18,080 bases of DNA, taken from assembly GCA_013205525.1 (NCBI GenBank), contig JABMMR010000007.1:1-18080 (forward strand), in the 5' to 3' direction. A model generated the notes under the pieces. That model had not been told where the DNA came from, did no database searches, and worked only from the letters and a program-made list of their open reading frames with translations. This document shows, one piece after another, positions 15,578 through 18,080 of the stretch (the stretch's first letter is position 1; every line of letters begins with the position of its first letter). A program made the position numbers and the translations under genes. This DNA comes from Burkholderiales bacterium (GTDB lineage: Bacteria > Pseudomonadota > Gammaproteobacteria > Burkholderiales > Burkholderiaceae_C).

Positions 15578-16831
15578 TCACATGTGGTCGATCATTACCT
15601 TACCAAAACCTGAGCAACTGACTTGGGTAGCGCCCTCCATCAAGCGCGCAAAGTCATAAGTCACCTTCTTGCTATGAATAGATTTCTCCATCGAAGCAAT
15701 AATCAAATCAGCGGCCTCGGTCCATCCCATGTGACGCAGCATCATTTCTGCTGACAAAATGAGGGAGCCTGGGTTCACATAGTCCTTGCCTGCATACTTA
15801 GGCGCAGTTCCGTGTGTGGCTTCAAAGCAAGCCACCGAATCAGACAAATTGGCACCTGGGGCTATGCCAATGCCACCCACTTGAGCCGCCAAGGCGTCTG
15901 AAATGTAGTCGCCATTGAGGTTCAAGGTGGCAATCACGCTGTACTCCGCAGGACGCAGCAAAATTTGCTGCAAAAAAGCGTCAGCAATGCTGTCTTTGAT
16001 AATGATTTCTTTGCCGGTTTTAGGGTTTTTAAATTTGCACCAAGGGCCGCCGTCAATCAACTCTGCGCCAAACTCTTTTTGCGCCAAAGCGTAAGACCAG
16101 TCACGGAAACCACCCTCGGTGTATTTCATGATGTTGCCTTTGTGAACGATGGTCACATTGGGCTTATCGTTGTCGATGGCGTACTGAATGGCTTTTCGAA
16201 CCAAGCGCTCGGTTCCTTCGCGTGAAACAGGTTTGATACCAATGCCCGAGGTGTTGGGAAAGCGGATTTTGGTGACACCCATTTCGTCGATCAAGAACTT
16301 GATGAGTTTTTTGGCTTTGTCGCTCTCGGCCTCGTATTCGATGCCAGCGTAAATGTCTTCGGAGTTCTCGCGGAAGATCACCATGTGGGTCTTCTCGGGC
16401 TCTTTCAAAGGGGAAGGCACGCCTTTAAAATATTGAACGGGGCGCAAGCAAACGTAAAGGTCGAGTTCTTGGCGCAAAGCCACATTCAAAGAGCGAATGC
16501 CGCCGCCCACAGGTGTAGTTAAAGGGCCCTTGATGGACACCACATACTCTTTCAACACGGCCAAAGTTTCTTCTGGCAACCACACATCAGGACCATAAAT
16601 TTGGGTAGATTTTTCACCTGCGTAGACTTCCATCCAATGGATTTGTCGCTTGCCGCCATAGGCTTTGGCAACCGCTGCATCAACCACTTTGAGCATGACC
16701 GGTGTGATATCAAAACCCGTACCGTCTCCTTCAATAAAAGGGATGATGGGTTGCAAAGGGACAGTCAAAGACATATCCTTATTGACAACGATTTTTTCGC
16801 CCTTGACGGGCAGCTTAATATGCTGATACAA
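15578..16831 (-). CDS. icd: Isocitrate dehydrogenase (NADP type)
   Basis: Oxidatively decarboxylates isocitrate to 2-oxoglutarate in the TCA cycle and yields NADPH. 417 residues, close to E. coli Icd (416). Motifs: IEGDGTG (33-39), the substrate loop [10 protein letters not shown] (112-121: S114, N116, R120) with R130 in CLRPVQYF, and [13 protein letters not shown] with the downstream [15 protein letters not shown], typical of prokaryotic NADP enzymes. S114 corresponds to the serine phosphorylated by AceK in E. coli. The start is TTG 16831, supported by TGGAGA (16837-16842) five bases upstream; the first residues YQHIKLPV fit the family. It is convergent with the cold-shock gene and divergent from a DUF192 gene only 41 bases away. 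Confidence 0.97.
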   Translation of the reverse strand: MYQHIKLPVKGEKIVVNKDMSLTVPLQPIIPFIEGDGTGFDITPVMLKVVDAAVAKAYGGKRQIHWMEVYAGEKSTQIYGPDVWLPEETLAVLKEYVVSIKGPLTTPVGGGIRSLNVALRQELDLYVCLRPVQYFKGVPSPLKEPEKTHMVIFRENSEDIYAGIEYEAESDKAKKLIKFLIDEMGVTKIRFPNTSGIGIKPVSREGTERLVRKAIQYAIDNDKPNVTIVHKGNIMKYTEGGFRDWSYALAQKEFGAELIDGGPWCKFKNPKTGKEIIIKDSIADAFLQQILLRPAEYSVIATLNLNGDYISDALAAQVGGIGIAPGANLSDSVACFEATHGTAPKYAGKDYVNPGSLILSAEMMLRHMGWTEAADLIIASMEKSIHSKKVTYDFARLMEGATQVSCSGFGKVMIDHM

Positions 16832-16836
16832 AACAA

Positions 16837-16842
16837 TCTCCA
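16837..16842 (-). promoter_or_regulatory. Ribosome binding site deciding the TTG start of icd
   Basis: Minus-strand TGGAGA, five bases before TTG 16831. No ATG or GTG in this frame lies at a usable distance, so this site settles the non-AUG start. Confidence 0.7.
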
Positions 16843-16863
16843 GACAGTGGACAACTTCAAATC

Positions 16864-16869
16864 ATTCTA
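16864..16869 (-). promoter_or_regulatory. Putative -10 element of icd
   Basis: Minus-strand TAGAAT in the context TGGTTAGAAT, the same ten bases as upstream of the family 2 glycosyltransferase gene. The expected transcript start near 16857 leaves a leader of about 26 bases that includes the ribosome site. Any -35 box would fall inside the start of the divergent DUF192 gene, where only a weak TTGGTT at 15 bases is seen. Confidence 0.4.
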
Positions 16870-16872
16870 ACC

Positions 16873-17370
16873 ATGCAGACTATGAACCAACTGACGCTTG
16901 ACCGATTGACTTGTCTAAGGGGCTTCTTCGTCGTATCCCTGTTGGCCTTGTTGATGACTGCAGTGGCGACGCCAGCAAAAGCGCAAGAACCGCAAACCAA
17001 CTTGCAGCGCACAGCGATTCAAGCAGGATTGTTTCAAATAGATGCGCAAATTGCCAACACCCCTCAGCAAAGGCAGATCGGCCTGATGTTTCGCAAAGAC
17101 ATGCCCACACATGAAGGGATGCTGTTTATTTTTGATCAGCCGCAAAAACAATGTTTCTGGATGAAAAACACCCTGCTGCCGCTGACCGCCGCTTTTGTAG
17201 ACGACGACGGAGGAATCGTGAATTTGGTAGATATGCAACCTCAATCCACCGATTCGCATTGCTCAGAAAAACCCGTGCGCTACGTACTTGAGATGAACCA
17301 AGGCTGGTTTGCCAAGAAAAAAATAGGCAAAGGCTACAAACTCAAATCACAGATTTTTTCAGCTAAGTGA
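16873..17370 (+). CDS. DUF192 family exported protein
   Basis: A 165-residue protein. Residues 13-37 form a signal peptide (hydrophobic GFFVVSLLALLMTAVA, then AKA before Q38), so the mature part is probably periplasmic. The DUF192 domain follows: TPQQRQIGLMFRKDM (63-77), EGMLFIFDQP (81-90), CFWMKNTLLPLTAAFVDDDG (94-113) and C130...PVRYVLEMNQGWF (134-146). The biochemical function of this family is not established. ATG 16873 or ATG 16882 could be the start; neither has a clear ribosome site. It is divergent from icd with promoter sequences probably overlapping, and ends five bases from the convergent xseA stop. Confidence 0.88.
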   Translation: MQTMNQLTLDRLTCLRGFFVVSLLALLMTAVATPAKAQEPQTNLQRTAIQAGLFQIDAQIANTPQQRQIGLMFRKDMPTHEGMLFIFDQPQKQCFWMKNTLLPLTAAFVDDDGGIVNLVDMQPQSTDSHCSEKPVRYVLEMNQGWFAKKKIGKGYKLKSQIFSAK

Positions 17371-17375
17371 CGCCA

Positions 17376-18080
17376 TCACTGCTCATGGCTGCGGGTCGCT
17401 AACACCTGCATCTCTGCTGAGCCGTCTGCGAGGCGCGCCTGAATTTTCTCACCCAGTTGCATTTCTTCCACCGAGGCTATGGCTTGTCCTTGCGAATTTT
17501 CTAGCCATGCATAACCTCTTTGCAAAACCAAGGCGGGATCTAAAGAACGCAGCAGCAAGGCCGCACGCGACAAGCGAAGATCGTGCGCCTTAGGCGTATC
17601 TTGAGCAGCACGCTGCAGTCTCAGCCCTGCAGGTTGAAGCGCCATGGCTTGGCGACTCAAAATTTGCTGCGACGCTCTGGCCAGTCGAGAAGAGTACATC
17701 GACACGCTGTGCTGCTGTTTATTGGCCCATGTGGACGGGCGGGCCAACACAGCTTGCAATCGGTCTAAGCGCTGCTCTCGCCCATCCATATCTTGTGCCA
17801 GTTGGCTAGACAAAAGGGATTGGGTGGCTTGCAAATCCAGCCATAAAGTCTCACGCGAAACAGCGCACAGTTCAGCGGCCGCTGTCGGAGTGGGGGCACG
17901 CAAATCGGCACAAAAATCGGCAATCGTGAAGTCGGTTTCGTGACCTACGCCTGAAATCAAGGGGATGGCGCTGTTGACAATGGCATAGGCCAGTTGCTCG
18001 TCATTGAAAGCCCATAAGTCTTCTAAAGACCCCCCACCTCTGACCAACAAAATCACTTCTATTTCAGGCCTGTTTGATAA
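17376..18080 (-). CDS. xseA: Exodeoxyribonuclease VII large subunit (C-terminal part)
   Basis: The 3' 234 codons of a gene that continues past the right edge; the reading frame is open to base 18080. With XseB, XseA forms exonuclease VII, which degrades single-stranded DNA from both ends to oligonucleotides. The visible part holds the catalytic-domain motifs [43 protein letters not shown], then the long helical segment rich in Gln, Arg and Leu (predicted coiled coil), and a C-terminal beta segment with [13 protein letters not shown] and [19 protein letters not shown]. coli XseA has 456 residues, so about half is present. The end is five bases from the convergent DUF192 gene. Confidence 0.95.
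   Translation of the reverse strand, partial: LSNRPEIEVILLVRGGGSLEDLWAFNDEQLAYAIVNSAIPLISGVGHETDFTIADFCADLRAPTPTAAAELCAVSRETLWLDLQATQSLLSSQLAQDMDGREQRLDRLQAVLARPSTWANKQQHSVSMYSSRLARASQQILSRQAMALQPAGLRLQRAAQDTPKAHDLRLSRAALLLRSLDPALVLQRGYAWLENSQGQAIASVEEMQLGEKIQARLADGSAEMQVLATRSHEQ

Noticed and set aside
1..18080. Defence island, toxin-antitoxin pair, secondary-metabolite or mobile element
   Set aside because: Every stretch is accounted for by recognised housekeeping or envelope genes, and no transposase, integrase, terminal repeats or foreign-composition segment was seen.

Overview
This window is ordinary chromosomal core sequence from a Gram-negative bacterium, most likely a betaproteobacterium of the order Burkholderiales, perhaps Comamonadaceae (Limnohabitans/Rhodoferax-like). 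This placement is inferred from the protein sequences, the gene order and the repeated TAGAAT-type -10 elements, not from a database search. I see no tRNA, rRNA, insertion sequence, phage gene, CRISPR array or plasmid gene. Coding density is very high, and no stretch longer than about 175 bases lacks a gene.

Left part (1-5703): envelope genes. On the minus strand, a WaaE-like family 2 glycosyltransferase overlaps the start of tolB, which runs off the left edge. Divergent from them is msbA, the lipid A-core flippase, on the plus strand. Its 3' end overlaps, tail to tail, a minus-strand set of a GT9 heptosyltransferase-like protein, a GT4 glycosyltransferase and a polysaccharide deacetylase. 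Together these genes point to lipopolysaccharide core or surface glycan assembly and export.

Middle part (5700-15068): one long colinear minus-strand block. In transcription order it runs clpS, clpA, yebC, purD, hemF, nadD, rsfS, rlmH, maf, rng and then the three envelope genes above. Most junctions are 4-base stop/start overlaps (ATGA, GTGA, TTGA) or gaps of a few bases, so translational coupling is likely along much of it. It mixes N-degron proteolysis (ClpS/ClpA), purine, heme and NAD synthesis, and ribosome biogenesis and silencing (RsfS, RlmH, RNase G).

Right part (15069-18080): an extremely A+T-rich divergent promoter region separates clpS from a plus-strand cold-shock protein gene. 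Then come icd on minus, a secreted DUF192 protein on plus and the 3' half of xseA on minus, which runs off the right edge.

I found no convincing undescribed system. The points most worth a second look are the histone H1-like basic tail on RsfS, two genes with TAGAAT exactly six bases upstream of the ATG (possible leaderless mRNAs), the glycosyltransferase coupled to tolB, and the surface-glycan genes coupled to rng.
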